Assembly (NCBI GenBank): GCA_012520655.1
Contig: JAAYNW010000039.1
Location: forward strand, 1 to 64,000
Direction of reading: 5' to 3'
Origin: Clostridiales bacterium
Lineage (GTDB): Bacteria; Bacillota; Clostridia; Lachnospirales; Lachnospiraceae
Length of the DNA stretch: 64,000 nucleotides
Shown here: piece after piece, positions 51,452-60,944 of the stretch
Layout of the letters: every line of letters begins with the position of its first letter
Position numbering within the stretch: position 1 is the first letter of the stretch
Program-made: the position numbers and the translations under genes
The notes under the pieces: generated by a model
The model's input: only the letters and a program-made list of their open reading frames with translations
What the model was told of the DNA's origin: nothing
Database searches by the model: none

Positions 51452-53875
51452 ATGGATACGTGTAAAATTACATTAAACGAGAATTGGAAATTCTATTTAG
51501 GCGAGTGTGAAAATGCTTGGTATGCAGGTTTTGATGATAAAGCGTGGCAAAGTGTTTCTATTCCGCATGATTGGTCAGTAACGCAGCCTTTTTCGCAGAA
51601 CTATTCCAGCGGCACGGGATATCTGGCAGGGGGAATCGGTTGGTATCGGCTACATTTTTATGTGCCTTGGGAGTATGAGGGAAAAAATATTAAAGTAGTC
51701 TTTGACGGGATATATAAAAACAGTCAGATATGGTGTAATAGCTATTATCTGGGTAAGCGCCCGAACGGCTATGTGACTTTTTCCTATACATTAACTGACA
51801 TAATTAATTATGGAGAAGAAAATGTTCTTTGTGTAAAGGTAACACATACAGATTTGGCTGATTCCAGATGGTTTACCGGCAGCGGAATTACCAGAAAGGC
51901 AATGGTGGTGGTAGAAGAGCCGGTGCATCCTTCGGAATACGGAGTTGTATTTGAAACATACAAATGCGATGAGAACATTGCCGAAATCAATGTATATCAG
52001 GAAATATTTAATGATACCGATAAGAACGTGAGGCTTGATATAGAGATTGATTTTTGCATAGAAGAGGGGAACTGTGTTGAAAAACTTACGGAATCCTGCC
52101 AAATAGCGGCCGGTCAAGCTGTGCCGGTACGACTGAGAGGGATCATCAATCATCCCAGGCTTTGGTCGGTGGATAGTCCCCACCTTTATATAATGAAAGT
52201 ATTTTATACGGTCAATGATGAACTATGCTATTTGGTGGATGAAGAAAGGGTCGGAATCAGGAGCATTTATTTTTCTCCTGATAACGGATTCTTTTTGAAT
52301 GGGAATGCAGTGACTATTAAAGGAGTCTGCGTACATCACGATGCGGGTTGCCTGGGGGCTGCGGTCACTGCGGAAGTATGGCAGAGAAGATTACGTAAGT
52401 TAAAAGAATGCGGATGCAATGCGATTCGATGCAGCCATAATCCTCATATGCCGGAACTGTATGAACTATGTGATGCAATGGGATTTCTTGTGATGGATGA
52501 GGCCTTTGACGAATGGGAGAATGCCAAGAATAAATGGTCTACGGGACATAACGTATATCCTCCGAAGCACCAGGGCTATTTTGATGATTTCCACGAATGG
52601 TATGAAGCGGATCTGCGTGCAATGGTTCGGAGGGGCAGGAACCATTCTTGCATTATTCTCTGGAGCATCGGCAATGAAATTGATTATCCGAATGATCCTT
52701 ATTGCCATCCAATGTTTGAAACTATGACGGGAAATAATGATGCCGATAAGCCGGCGGCAGAAAGAGTATATGATCCTTATAAGCCGAATGCTAAGAGATT
52801 GGCAGCCTTGGCAAAGCATTTGACGCAAATTGTCAAACAGGAGGATTCTACCAGACCGGTAACGATGGCATTGGTATTTCCGGAGCTGTCAGCCAAGCTG
52901 GGAATCTTGGAGTCTCTGGACGTGATAGGCTATAACTATAAAGAGCAGCTTTATAAGGAGGATCACAAAGAATTCCCGGATAAGCCTTTTTTAGGGAGTG
53001 AAAATAGTCATAGCTACGAGGCTTGGAGAGCTGTAGTGGATAAACCATATATCAGCGGCCAATTTCTCTGGACAGGCATTGATTATCTCGGTGAAGCGCA
53101 TGGCTGGCCTATTCACGGGTCTGCGGCCGGTCTTTTAGATTTGGCAGGATTTGAAAAATCGCAATTTTTACGTAGAAAGGCATTATGGACTGGGGAACCG
53201 GTGCTCGAGCTTGCTACCAGAACTGAGGAGGAGAGGACAGATTGCAATGCAGAATGGATTCCTTGCAATCGGCGATGGAATTATGAAACTGGACAGAAAG
53301 TAATAGTTATGTGCTATTCCAACTTGAGCGAGGTCGGACTTTTGCTTAATGGACAGGAAGTAGGCAGAGCAAAGGAATATAATGCGGATGGAGCATTTCA
53401 ATTTGTAATTCCTTTTGAGAAGGGAATTCTGGAAGCGGAAGGTTATGACCGGAAGATGCAGAAAGTGAGAACAGCGGCTCTTTCTACCGTTGGCAATGCG
53501 GTGAACCTGCAGGCAAGACTGTGGAAAGAAAAGGATGCCCTCGGCGGTCAAAGCTTTGAAGAAGTATCCAGGTGTCCGGGTTACCTGTATCAGATGGAGG
53601 TTCGTCTTCTGGATAATAAAAACAGGCTTGCGGTGGCAGATGACCGATTGGTTAGGTTGCAGGTGGAAGGTGCCGGAACCTTGGCGGGAATTGAAAACGG
53701 AGATTTAAGAGATACCACTTCTTATTCGAGCTCGGAAAGAGGTACCAGAAATGGCAGGTTAATGGCATATATAAGAAGAACTACACCCGGCCGAATTACA
53801 GTAAAAATATCTGCTGCAGGGTTGGCGGATAAAGAATATAAAGTTGAATCGGAGGAAGATGAGAATCTGAATTAA
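51452..53875 (+). CDS. Glycoside hydrolase family 2 beta-galactosidase-like enzyme
   Basis: An 807-residue cytoplasmic enzyme without signal peptide. The N-terminal sugar-binding domain shows LNENWKFYLG and IPHDWSVTQPF; an immunoglobulin-like domain precedes the TIM barrel. The catalytic acid is Glu in LWSIGNEIDYP (about residue 409) and the nucleophile Glu in FLGSENSHSYEAW (about 517). A beta-sandwich region completes the C terminus. GH2 includes beta-galactosidases, glucuronidases and mannosidases; the neighbouring GH35 gene and regulon suggest a beta-galactoside, but this is inference. GAGAGGG precedes the ATG. Confidence 0.88.
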   Translation: MDTCKITLNENWKFYLGECENAWYAGFDDKAWQSVSIPHDWSVTQPFSQNYSSGTGYLAGGIGWYRLHFYVPWEYEGKNIKVVFDGIYKNSQIWCNSYYLGKRPNGYVTFSYTLTDIINYGEENVLCVKVTHTDLADSRWFTGSGITRKAMVVVEEPVHPSEYGVVFETYKCDENIAEINVYQEIFNDTDKNVRLDIEIDFCIEEGNCVEKLTESCQIAAGQAVPVRLRGIINHPRLWSVDSPHLYIMKVFYTVNDELCYLVDEERVGIRSIYFSPDNGFFLNGNAVTIKGVCVHHDAGCLGAAVTAEVWQRRLRKLKECGCNAIRCSHNPHMPELYELCDAMGFLVMDEAFDEWENAKNKWSTGHNVYPPKHQGYFDDFHEWYEADLRAMVRRGRNHSCIILWSIGNEIDYPNDPYCHPMFETMTGNNDADKPAAERVYDPYKPNAKRLAALAKHLTQIVKQEDSTRPVTMALVFPELSAKLGILESLDVIGYNYKEQLYKEDHKEFPDKPFLGSENSHSYEAWRAVVDKPYISGQFLWTGIDYLGEAHGWPIHGSAAGLLDLAGFEKSQFLRRKALWTGEPVLELATRTEEERTDCNAEWIPCNRRWNYETGQKVIVMCYSNLSEVGLLLNGQEVGRAKEYNADGAFQFVIPFEKGILEAEGYDRKMQKVRTAALSTVGNAVNLQARLWKEKDALGGQSFEEVSRCPGYLYQMEVRLLDNKNRLAVADDRLVRLQVEGAGTLAGIENGDLRDTTSYSSSERGTRNGRLMAYIRRTTPGRITVKISAAGLADKEYKVESEEDENLN

Positions 53876-53978
53876 ATCCCGGGGTTCGGTTTATTTGACA
53901 GAAGATGCTATTAGAAATACAATATCATAATAGGAAGCGTTTTTAAGAAAATGAAACAATTGCTAGGAGAAAAAACCA

Positions 53979-55040
53979 ATGGATGTACATAAAAACGGTG
54001 AAAATAAAGTAATTACCATTTATGACATAGCAAAAGAAGCGGGAGTATCTGCGGCAACTGTGTCCAGGGTACTTACAAATAGTGCCAACGTACGCAAAGA
54101 AAAAAAACAGCGAGTATTGGAATTAATTGAAAAATATAATTTCAGACCAAATGCTATGGCCAGAAGTCTTTCTGATACAAAGAGTAAAGTAATTGGGATT
54201 ATTGCGGCGGATGTGAGGAATCCCTATTATGCGGATATGTTTGTAGCATGTGAGATGGCGGCACTCAGGGCAGGATATACTGTCATGCTCTGTAACTCGT
54301 TGGGCGAACAGGCGCAAGAGGAAAAACAGCTGGAGAAATTACAGGAAAAGAGAGTTGATGTGATTATCCAGATGGGAGGACGGGTAGACGATCTCGTATC
54401 TAATGAAACATATGTGGAGAAGGTCAATCAATTAATGAATAGCATTCCTGTGGTGGTAACCGGTAAGCTGGATGGAACGCAATGTTATCAAGTACAGATT
54501 GACGCTATGAAATGCATAGATCTTCTAATGGAGCACTTGATAGAATTAGGGCATAAGGAGATTGCATTAATAGGTGGGAGGATGGACGTCCTCTCTACCT
54601 TTGAAAAATTTCAGAGATATAAACAGAACCTAGGAAAATATCAAATACCTTTTAGGGAGGAGCTGGTTGCGGAAGACGGAGGATATGATTACGAATCAGG
54701 GTATAATCATATGAATAAGATGCTCGACAGGGGCATCAGACCGACGGCGGTAATAGCAATTAATGATTTTGCGGCAGTAGGAATTGTCCGAAGTATTCAG
54801 GAACATGGTTTGTGTATTCCTCAGGACATATCAGTGGTAAGCTATGATAATACTTATGTTTCGGAGCTGCTCAGTCCTAAGCTTACAACGACCGATTATA
54901 ATTATGAAAGCTATGGGGAGCGGTTAATTGAGACGGCGGTAGCGGCTGTAGAAGGAAAGGAAATGCCTAAGATTCAACTTTTGCCTCCGACTTTGATCGT
55001 GCGCGAGAGCAGCGGTAAGGCTCCGGGAAAAGAAGAGTAA
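53979..55040 (+). CDS. LacI family transcriptional regulator
   Basis: A 353-residue repressor with the HTH and hinge at residues 9-55 (VITIYDIAKEAGVSAATVSRVLTNSANVRKEKKQRVLELIEKYNF in part) and an effector domain ending with CIPQDISVVSYDNTYVSELLSPKLTTTDYNYESYG. AGGAG precedes ATG 53979. It sits between the GH2 gene and the transporter operon, both of which carry the TGAAACCGATTTCA site, so it most likely controls both; a third copy lies just after its own stop. A terminator follows. Confidence 0.9.
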   Translation: MDVHKNGENKVITIYDIAKEAGVSAATVSRVLTNSANVRKEKKQRVLELIEKYNFRPNAMARSLSDTKSKVIGIIAADVRNPYYADMFVACEMAALRAGYTVMLCNSLGEQAQEEKQLEKLQEKRVDVIIQMGGRVDDLVSNETYVEKVNQLMNSIPVVVTGKLDGTQCYQVQIDAMKCIDLLMEHLIELGHKEIALIGGRMDVLSTFEKFQRYKQNLGKYQIPFREELVAEDGGYDYESGYNHMNKMLDRGIRPTAVIAINDFAAVGIVRSIQEHGLCIPQDISVVSYDNTYVSELLSPKLTTTDYNYESYGERLIETAVAAVEGKEMPKIQLLPPTLIVRESSGKAPGKEE

Positions 55041-55046
55041 CGCAGT

Positions 55047-55060
55047 TGATACCGGTTTCA
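55047..55060. promoter_or_regulatory. Operator-like site after the lacI-type gene
   Basis: TGATACCGGTTTCA differs at one position from the full palindrome TGAAACCGGTTTCA and belongs to the same site family as 51395, 55191 and 55261. Confidence 0.45.
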
Positions 55061-55090
55061 AAAGAAATGACTAAAATATGTAAGAAATAG

Positions 55091-55129
55091 AAAAAAGTAG
55101 TTATTCGGTAAACGGATAGCTGCTTTTTT
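55091..55129 (+). terminator. Terminator after the lacI-type gene
   Basis: AAAAAAGTAGTTATTCG (55091-55107) pairs with CGGATAGCTGCTTTTTT (55113-55129) with several G-T wobbles and ends in a six-T run. Confidence 0.82.
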
Positions 55130-55190
55130 GAATTATAAAAAATAAAAAATATACAAAAATGAAAAGAAATATTCAAGTAAATCCACGAAA

Positions 55191-55274
55191 TGAAACCGGT
55201 TACAAAAATCATATTGACTAAAAGTTGCATAAATAGTAAAATGTGAACATAAATAAAAAATGAAACCGATTTCA
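55191..55274 (+). promoter_or_regulatory. Transporter operon promoter flanked by two operators
   Basis: TTGACT (55214-55219) and TAAAAT (55237-55242), 17 apart, lie between TGAAACCGGTTACA (55191-55204) and TGAAACCGATTTCA (55261-55274). The two operators are exactly 70 bases apart, which would allow repression by DNA looping by a LacI-type tetramer or binding by two dimers. Confidence 0.7.
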
Positions 55275-55347
55275 AATAGTTAAAATAACCAATTGAAAAG
55301 AATAAAGCAGGAATAGCTGGATGGAATAGTCAGGATAGGAGGATAAG

Positions 55348-56318
55348 ATGGTTAAAGCATTAAAAATGGCAGAGAATGCAAAGGTAACTAAGGAACAAGT
55401 GCCGAAAATGTCTTTCTGGAAAAAAGTTAAGAAGTCCAGGGTGCTGCTTCTTATGTGTTTACCGGCAATATTGTTCTTTTTCCTTTTTAGCTACATGCCA
55501 ATGCCCGGTATCTGGGTAGCATTTGTGAAGTACAACTATAGAGACGGTATATCCGGAAGCGATTTTGTGGGACTTCGGAATTTTGAATTTCTGGCGACGT
55601 CAGGAAAACTGTTCAGCCTTACAAAAATACGGTTCTTTATAATTTGGCATTTATTCTCCTGGGGAATGCCTTGGCAGTGTTTGTGGCAATTCTGCTTAAT
55701 GAAATGCAGAGTAAGTGGTTTAAGAAGGTTTCGCAGACAATTATGTTTCTTCCTTACTTCATTTCGCAGGTATTGGTAGGTATTTTGGTATTTAACCTAT
55801 TGAACTACGATACCGGCTTTGTAAACGGGATTCTTGCAGGTCTGGGGCTGGAGAGATGGCAGCCTTACGCAGATCCTGGATCCTGGCCGCCGTTATTAAT
55901 CTTGATTTACTTATGGCAGCAGACCGGCTATAATTCGGTGGTTTATTTCGCCGCAATTATGGGTATTGATTCGGAGACGATTGAGGCGGCGAAGGTAGAC
56001 GGTGCGAATGGCTTTCAGAAGATCAGATATATTATTTTGCCGAGCCTAAAGCCGACGATTATTATTTTGCTTTTGCTTGCGCTTGGTGGAATTGTGAAAG
56101 GCAACTTCGGCCTGTTTTATAACGTAGTAGGAACCAATCCGCTATTGTATGGAACGACCGATATTATCGAAACCTATGTATATCGTGCGACCATGACGGA
56201 TTTCAACTTCTCTACGGCTTCGGCAGTTGGATTATATCAGTCGGTAATTGGATTTATCATTGTCGTGACAGTCAACTGGATTGTGAAAAAAATAGAGCCG
56301 GATTATTCTTTATTCTAA
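55348..56318 (+). pseudogene. LplB-type ABC transporter permease, frameshifted
   Basis: Two overlapping frames together encode one normal permease of about 323 residues. The first (from ATG 55348) gives the N-terminal helix (VLLLMCLPAILFFFLFSYMPMPGIWVAF) up to FSLTK; the second continues with NTVLYNLAFILLGNALAVFVAILLNE and the rest, including the EAAKVDGANGFQKIRYIILPSLKP coupling loop. The switch is at the five-A run 55622-55627: one more A would restore a continuous frame. Both partner genes look intact, so a sequencing error or a very recent mutation is likely. The product would be the first permease of an LplB/YtcP-type oligosaccharide importer. Confidence 0.8.
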
Positions 56319-56353
56319 TAAGAGCTTGTTTTGGGAAGAAATGGAGGTGCATT

Positions 56354-57277
56354 ATGGCAAAAAAAGATGCAGATTTGATGGAATCAGGCGCTAAAGTAAA
56401 GCTTGGCGCATCGGATATGGTGATTAGGGGATTTGGATATGCTTTTATAGCATTTTACGCACTCTGCTGTATTATCCCGTTCTTAATAATTATCGGTACA
56501 TCCTTTACCGCCGAAGCAGTGATTCGCGCGGAAGGTGTACAGCTGATTCCTAAAGAAATCAGCCTGGAAGCTTATTCCATGGTTGCTAAAAGCGGCGGTA
56601 TTTGGAAATCTTACATATTAACTATTCTGTTGACGGTATTTGGCACCGGAATCGGATTATCTATTATTTCTATGACAGGATATGCGCTGCAGAGAAAGGA
56701 TTTCCCGTTCAGAAATGTTATTTCCTTTTATATTTACTTTACCAGCTTGTTTTCGGCGGGACTTGCGCCGTATTATTTGCTGATGACACAGACATATCAT
56801 CTGAAAGACAGCTATTTGGCAGTTTTATTTCCGCTGTTGATGACCCCGTGGCTTATTATTCTGATGAAGAACTTTGTAAAAGCGATTCCTCATGAAATTA
56901 CAGAGTCAGGCAAAATTGACGGTGCAGGAGATATGAAGATTTTCGTTGCCTTGATCTTGCCTATGCTGAAACCTGCGTTAGCTACAATTGGCTTGTTTCT
57001 TGCGCTGGGATATTGGAATGAATGGTATCAATCCTCTCTATTTCTCAGCTCTAAGGTCGAGGTCAAACCGCTTCAATATACCTTATACGAGATTGTAAAT
57101 AAGACAGACGCGCTGAAGAATTCAGTGGCGGGACAGTTTATTAATTTGGCGGATATTCCGCAGGAAAGTGTAAAGATGGCCAATGCGGTATTAGCTACCG
57201 GGCCGATTGTTCTGCTATATCCCTTTGTACAGAAGTACTTTATCAGTGGTATTACCGTAGGTGCTGTGAAAGGTTAA
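56354..57277 (+). CDS. Carbohydrate ABC transporter permease (YtcP/LplC type)
   Basis: A 307-residue membrane protein with six helices. FGYAFIAFYALCCIIPFLIIIGTSF is the first helix; the coupling loop ESGKIDGAGDMKIFVALILPMLKPALATIGLF lies near residue 193 and contacts the ATPase. The end (YPFVQKYFISGITVGAVKG) is typical of this subfamily. GGAGG precedes ATG 56354. No ATPase gene is present in the operon; these importers usually use a shared MsmK-type ATPase encoded elsewhere. Confidence 0.92.
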   Translation: MAKKDADLMESGAKVKLGASDMVIRGFGYAFIAFYALCCIIPFLIIIGTSFTAEAVIRAEGVQLIPKEISLEAYSMVAKSGGIWKSYILTILLTVFGTGIGLSIISMTGYALQRKDFPFRNVISFYIYFTSLFSAGLAPYYLLMTQTYHLKDSYLAVLFPLLMTPWLIILMKNFVKAIPHEITESGKIDGAGDMKIFVALILPMLKPALATIGLFLALGYWNEWYQSSLFLSSKVEVKPLQYTLYEIVNKTDALKNSVAGQFINLADIPQESVKMANAVLATGPIVLLYPFVQKYFISGITVGAVKG

Positions 57278-57367
57278 GGTTCAAGTACATATTCACGGAT
57301 TGTTGCTCTGGAAGACCAGAGACAATATAGATGATGCGATTGCATTTCTCAAAAAGGAGGAAAGAAC

Positions 57368-59029
57368 ATGAAAAAGAAACTTGTTGCATTATTACTTGCG
57401 GCCTCGATGGTTATCGGTCTTGTAGGCTGCGGAAGCGCTTCCGATTCCAAAAGTACGGCTGCGGACTCTTCGGGCAGTTCTTCTGAGAGCGCAGAAGAAA
57501 TTACAGAAGAAAGTGTGCCGGCAGCCGGGGAAGAATCGGCAGCGGCGGATATCGATACCTCGGAGCATGTGGTCATTACATATATGACTACCGGCGAGAC
57601 CCCTTCCGGTACTAAGGATAAATTTGATGAGATGATGGTAGAGCTTAATAAGATTCTTACGGAAAAGGTGAATGCAGAGTTGCAGATTTACTTTATTCCT
57701 TGGACTGATTATCTCGCAAATTATAATTTGACGTTGGCTTCTATGGACGGCACCGTAGATTTGGTCGGTACTGCTTCCGACTGGCTGGATGCATGGCCAA
57801 ATGCAAAGAATGGAGCGCTTCTTGAGTTATCCGAAGATATGTTGAAGACCTATGCCCCGAAGACTTGGGCGAGCGTACCTGCTGAGAACTGGGATTTGTG
57901 CAAATACAATGGGGATATCTACCTGATGCCTGAAGATAATTATGCGCAGTGGACCAATCATGGGTTTATTTATCGTTTGGATTGGGCAAAGGAAGCCGGA
58001 CTTAAGGACGGAGTCCACAGCTGGGCTGATTTAACGGAATATTTCCGTTATGTCAAGAAAGCATATCCTGATATTATTCCTTGGGATTCCGATGGCACAC
58101 AGTACGCACAGATGGTAGGCGGTTATATTCAGTCCAACAGCAATTATGTATCAATTGACGGTTTGAACTCCGGTGCAATGTGGGGAGGAGCAAAGGATGA
58201 TCTCTATACCATATATTCTCCTTATGTAACAGAGACAGATTTGTTGGTGGAGTATGCTAAGTTGATGAAAGAATGGGATGATATCGGGGTATGGAAGACG
58301 GATGTATTGAATAATACTGTCTCTACAAACCGTGATGACTACAGAATCGGACGCGTTGCGGCAGAACAGCATCATACGCAGACATGGACTGATTTGGTGA
58401 GTCACACTCCTGCGAATACAATTTATGATGATAATCCGGACGCAGAGACAGGATTCTTCTACTTTGGAGAGGAAAGCCAGAATGTCGTGGCTTTATCCAT
58501 CACTCATGGTGCTATGGCAGTTTCCGCGGGCAGCAAGAACCCTGAGAGAGCATTGATGGTTTATGATTTGCTTAGAAAAAATCCGGATTGCTACAAGCTC
58601 CTTTGCTACGGAGTCCAAGGCGTTTCATGGGATATGGATGAGAACGGACTTCGCACCACTCCCGAAGGATATAATCAGGATACCGATAATATCAACGGAA
58701 CGACCAATTTCTGGTGGGGACGTAATGATGATCTGGAAATCAGGGATGCAAGCAGAAACTGGGATGAAATTGATAAGTTGTACGAAAAATATGATTCCAT
58801 TAAGATTGAATATCCATATGGACAGTTTGTAGCGGATGTCGATCTCATTCAATCCCAGATTAATAATATCAATGAGATTCATACCAACTATATGAAACAG
58901 ATTTCTTATGGTAAATACGCGGGAACTGCCGAAGATATTGTAGCGGAGTATCAGGCGGCTCTGGAAGCGGCCGGCATCAATGAGGTTACGGCGGAATTGC
59001 AGAGACAGTTCGATGAGCTCTATAAATAA
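57368..59029 (+). CDS. Oligosaccharide ABC transporter binding lipoprotein (LipO type)
   Basis: A 553-residue extracellular solute-binding protein. The signal MKKKLVALLLAASMVIGLVGC ends in the lipidated Cys21, followed by a Ser/Glu-rich linker to about residue 60. VVITYMTTGETPSGTKDKF opens the mature fold, and the C-terminal region (QSQINNINEIHTNYMKQISYG) matches the DUF3502 domain of LipO-like proteins that bind larger sugars. AGGAGG precedes the ATG. It feeds the two permeases encoded upstream and a galactosidase downstream. Confidence 0.9.
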   Translation: MKKKLVALLLAASMVIGLVGCGSASDSKSTAADSSGSSSESAEEITEESVPAAGEESAAADIDTSEHVVITYMTTGETPSGTKDKFDEMMVELNKILTEKVNAELQIYFIPWTDYLANYNLTLASMDGTVDLVGTASDWLDAWPNAKNGALLELSEDMLKTYAPKTWASVPAENWDLCKYNGDIYLMPEDNYAQWTNHGFIYRLDWAKEAGLKDGVHSWADLTEYFRYVKKAYPDIIPWDSDGTQYAQMVGGYIQSNSNYVSIDGLNSGAMWGGAKDDLYTIYSPYVTETDLLVEYAKLMKEWDDIGVWKTDVLNNTVSTNRDDYRIGRVAAEQHHTQTWTDLVSHTPANTIYDDNPDAETGFFYFGEESQNVVALSITHGAMAVSAGSKNPERALMVYDLLRKNPDCYKLLCYGVQGVSWDMDENGLRTTPEGYNQDTDNINGTTNFWWGRNDDLEIRDASRNWDEIDKLYEKYDSIKIEYPYGQFVADVDLIQSQINNINEIHTNYMKQISYGKYAGTAEDIVAEYQAALEAAGINEVTAELQRQFDELYK

Positions 59030-59060
59030 TAATTTGACTTGTAGTACAAAGAAGAGTGTT

Positions 59061-59077
59061 GCCGTCTAAGAGGCGGC
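59061..59077 (+). other. Compact stem-loop between binding-protein and GH35 genes
   Basis: GCCGTCT (59061-59067) pairs with AGGCGGC (59071-59077) around a three-base loop (one T-G pair), 30 bases after the binding-protein stop and followed by a weak T-run. As with 9005-9055 and 37029-37068 it may protect or partly terminate the binding-protein mRNA. Confidence 0.6.
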
Positions 59078-59116
59078 GGTGCTTTTGCATAAGAGCAGAA
59101 AGAGGAGAATACGGCA

Positions 59117-60868
59117 ATGGGGCGATTTGAAATTAAAAACAATTTTTATTTAAACGGCGAGGAATTTCAGATTATTGCAGGAGCAATTCATTATTTTAGA
59201 ATTGTTCCGGAGTATTGGAGAGATCGGTTGGAAAAATTAAAAGCTATGGGCTGCAATACGGTAGAAACCTATATCCCATGGAACATACATGAACCTGAAA
59301 AGGGAAAGTTCTGTTTTGAAGGAATGCTGGATATAAAGAAATTTGTAATAACAGCACAAGAACTGGGATTGTATGTAATACTCCGCCCCTCTCCGTATAT
59401 CTGCGCAGAATGGGAATTTGGCGGGCTTCCGGCATGGCTGCTTCGAGAAGACGATATGAGACTACGTGTAAGCTGCGGTTCCTTCCTTCGGCATGTGGAA
59501 GAGTATTACCGAGTACTTCTGCCAATTATTACGCCTATGCAAATCACGGAAGGCGGTTCGGTTATACTGATGCAGATTGAAAATGAATATGGTTATTACG
59601 CAAATGATAAAACATATATGAAGGCGATTAAGGATTTTATGATAAAGGGAGGAGTAAAAGTACCTTTAGTGACTTCCGACGGTCCTTTCCCGGAGAACCT
59701 GAGTGGCGGTGTGATGGAGGGGATACTTCCTACGGGAAACTTTGGTTCCAGGACAGAAGAACGTTTTGGAGTATTAAGTAGATACGTCAACGGCGGGCCC
59801 TTAATGTGCACGGAGTTTTGGGTAGGCTGGTTCGATTACTGGGGCAACGGCGGGCACATGACAAGGGACGTCGAGGAAAGTGCGAAGGACTTGGACAAAA
59901 TGCTGGAGCTTGGGCATGTAAATATTTACATGTTTGAGGGAGGTACGAACTTCGGCTTCATGAACGGATCTAATTATTATGAAAAGCTGGAGCCTGATGT
60001 GACTTCTTATGATTATGATGCTTTGCTTACCGAAGATGGACGGATTACGAAGAAATACTTACGTTTCCGGGAGATTATTTCCAAGTACAGAGAAATTCCG
60101 GAGGTTAAGTTCACAACTCAAATTGAGAGAAAATCTTACGGTACCTTTACTGTACAAGATAAGGTAAGCTTATTTTCGGTACTGGGGGATATTAGCCGTC
60201 CTATAGCCAATCAGTGTCCGGAGTGTATGGAAAATCTAGGACAGAATTATGGTTATATTTTATACCATTCCACATTGGATACGGAAGAAAGTATGGAAAG
60301 TATCCGTCTTTGGGGAGCAAATGACCGTGCGAATATTTTTGTTGAACAGAAGCCGGTCGCCACTTTATACGATAGAGAGCTGCTGGAAGAAAAGGCTGTC
60401 TCGGTAGCTTTTGAGAAAGGTGCTGCACTGGATATTCTGGTGGAGAATATGGGACGTGTTAATTTCGGACCAAGGATGGAGCGGCAGCGAAAAGGAATCG
60501 GTCAATGTGTGCAGATTAACGGACATATTCACAATAATTGGATGCAATATAAGTTGCCGCTTGAGAATGTGAATAAAATAGATTTTTCTAAAGATTATGC
60601 CGAAGGAGTACCGGCTTTTTACAGATTTACATTTACTGCTGAGGAAGCGGGAGATACTTTTCTTGATTTTACGGGTTGGGGAAAAGGTGTCGCTTTCATC
60701 AACGGGTTTAATTTAGGAAGATTCTGGGAAATTGGTCCGCAGAGGCGACTTTACATTCCGGCACCACTTATTAAGATTGGAAAAAATGAGATTGTTATTT
60801 TTGAAACAGAAGGAACTGTTCGGAATACAATTTCGCTCGTAAGTGAAGACGCTTACGATAGGACATAA
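59117..60868 (+). CDS. Beta-galactosidase, glycoside hydrolase family 35
   Basis: A 583-residue cytoplasmic enzyme without signal peptide. The barrel begins with AGAIHYFRIVPEYWRDRLEKLKAMGCNTVETYIPWNIHEP, the family 35 signature. The acid/base Glu is in LMQIENEYGYY (about residue 157) and the nucleophile Glu in MCTEFWVGWFDYWG (about 233). C-terminal beta domains end with VAFINGFNLGRFWEIGPQRRLYIP, a galactose-binding-like fold. It removes terminal beta-galactose from sugars imported by the upstream transporter. GGAGAA stands before the ATG. It is the last gene of the operon. Confidence 0.93.
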   Translation: MGRFEIKNNFYLNGEEFQIIAGAIHYFRIVPEYWRDRLEKLKAMGCNTVETYIPWNIHEPEKGKFCFEGMLDIKKFVITAQELGLYVILRPSPYICAEWEFGGLPAWLLREDDMRLRVSCGSFLRHVEEYYRVLLPIITPMQITEGGSVILMQIENEYGYYANDKTYMKAIKDFMIKGGVKVPLVTSDGPFPENLSGGVMEGILPTGNFGSRTEERFGVLSRYVNGGPLMCTEFWVGWFDYWGNGGHMTRDVEESAKDLDKMLELGHVNIYMFEGGTNFGFMNGSNYYEKLEPDVTSYDYDALLTEDGRITKKYLRFREIISKYREIPEVKFTTQIERKSYGTFTVQDKVSLFSVLGDISRPIANQCPECMENLGQNYGYILYHSTLDTEESMESIRLWGANDRANIFVEQKPVATLYDRELLEEKAVSVAFEKGAALDILVENMGRVNFGPRMERQRKGIGQCVQINGHIHNNWMQYKLPLENVNKIDFSKDYAEGVPAFYRFTFTAEEAGDTFLDFTGWGKGVAFINGFNLGRFWEIGPQRRLYIPAPLIKIGKNEIVIFETEGTVRNTISLVSEDAYDRT

Positions 60869-60923
60869 AAAAAGAGCCACTTTTTCCGGCCGAAACTGCC
60901 GGGAAAAGGATGGCTCTATTTTT
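60866..60923 (+). terminator. Terminator after GH35 (convergent with desulfoferrodoxin)
   Basis: AAAGAGCCA and TGGCTCT (60911-60917) form the outer stem with TTTTCC/GGAAAA inside, followed by ATTTTT. The A-run on the left allows action on the minus strand as well. Confidence 0.85.
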
Positions 60924-60944
60924 CTCATATGCTTTTAGTATATA

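Noticed and set aside
55621-55630. Programmed frameshift at the A-run of the LplB-type permease
   Set aside because: Only five A bases and no proper slippery heptamer or downstream stimulator were seen; a sequencing error or mutation is simpler.
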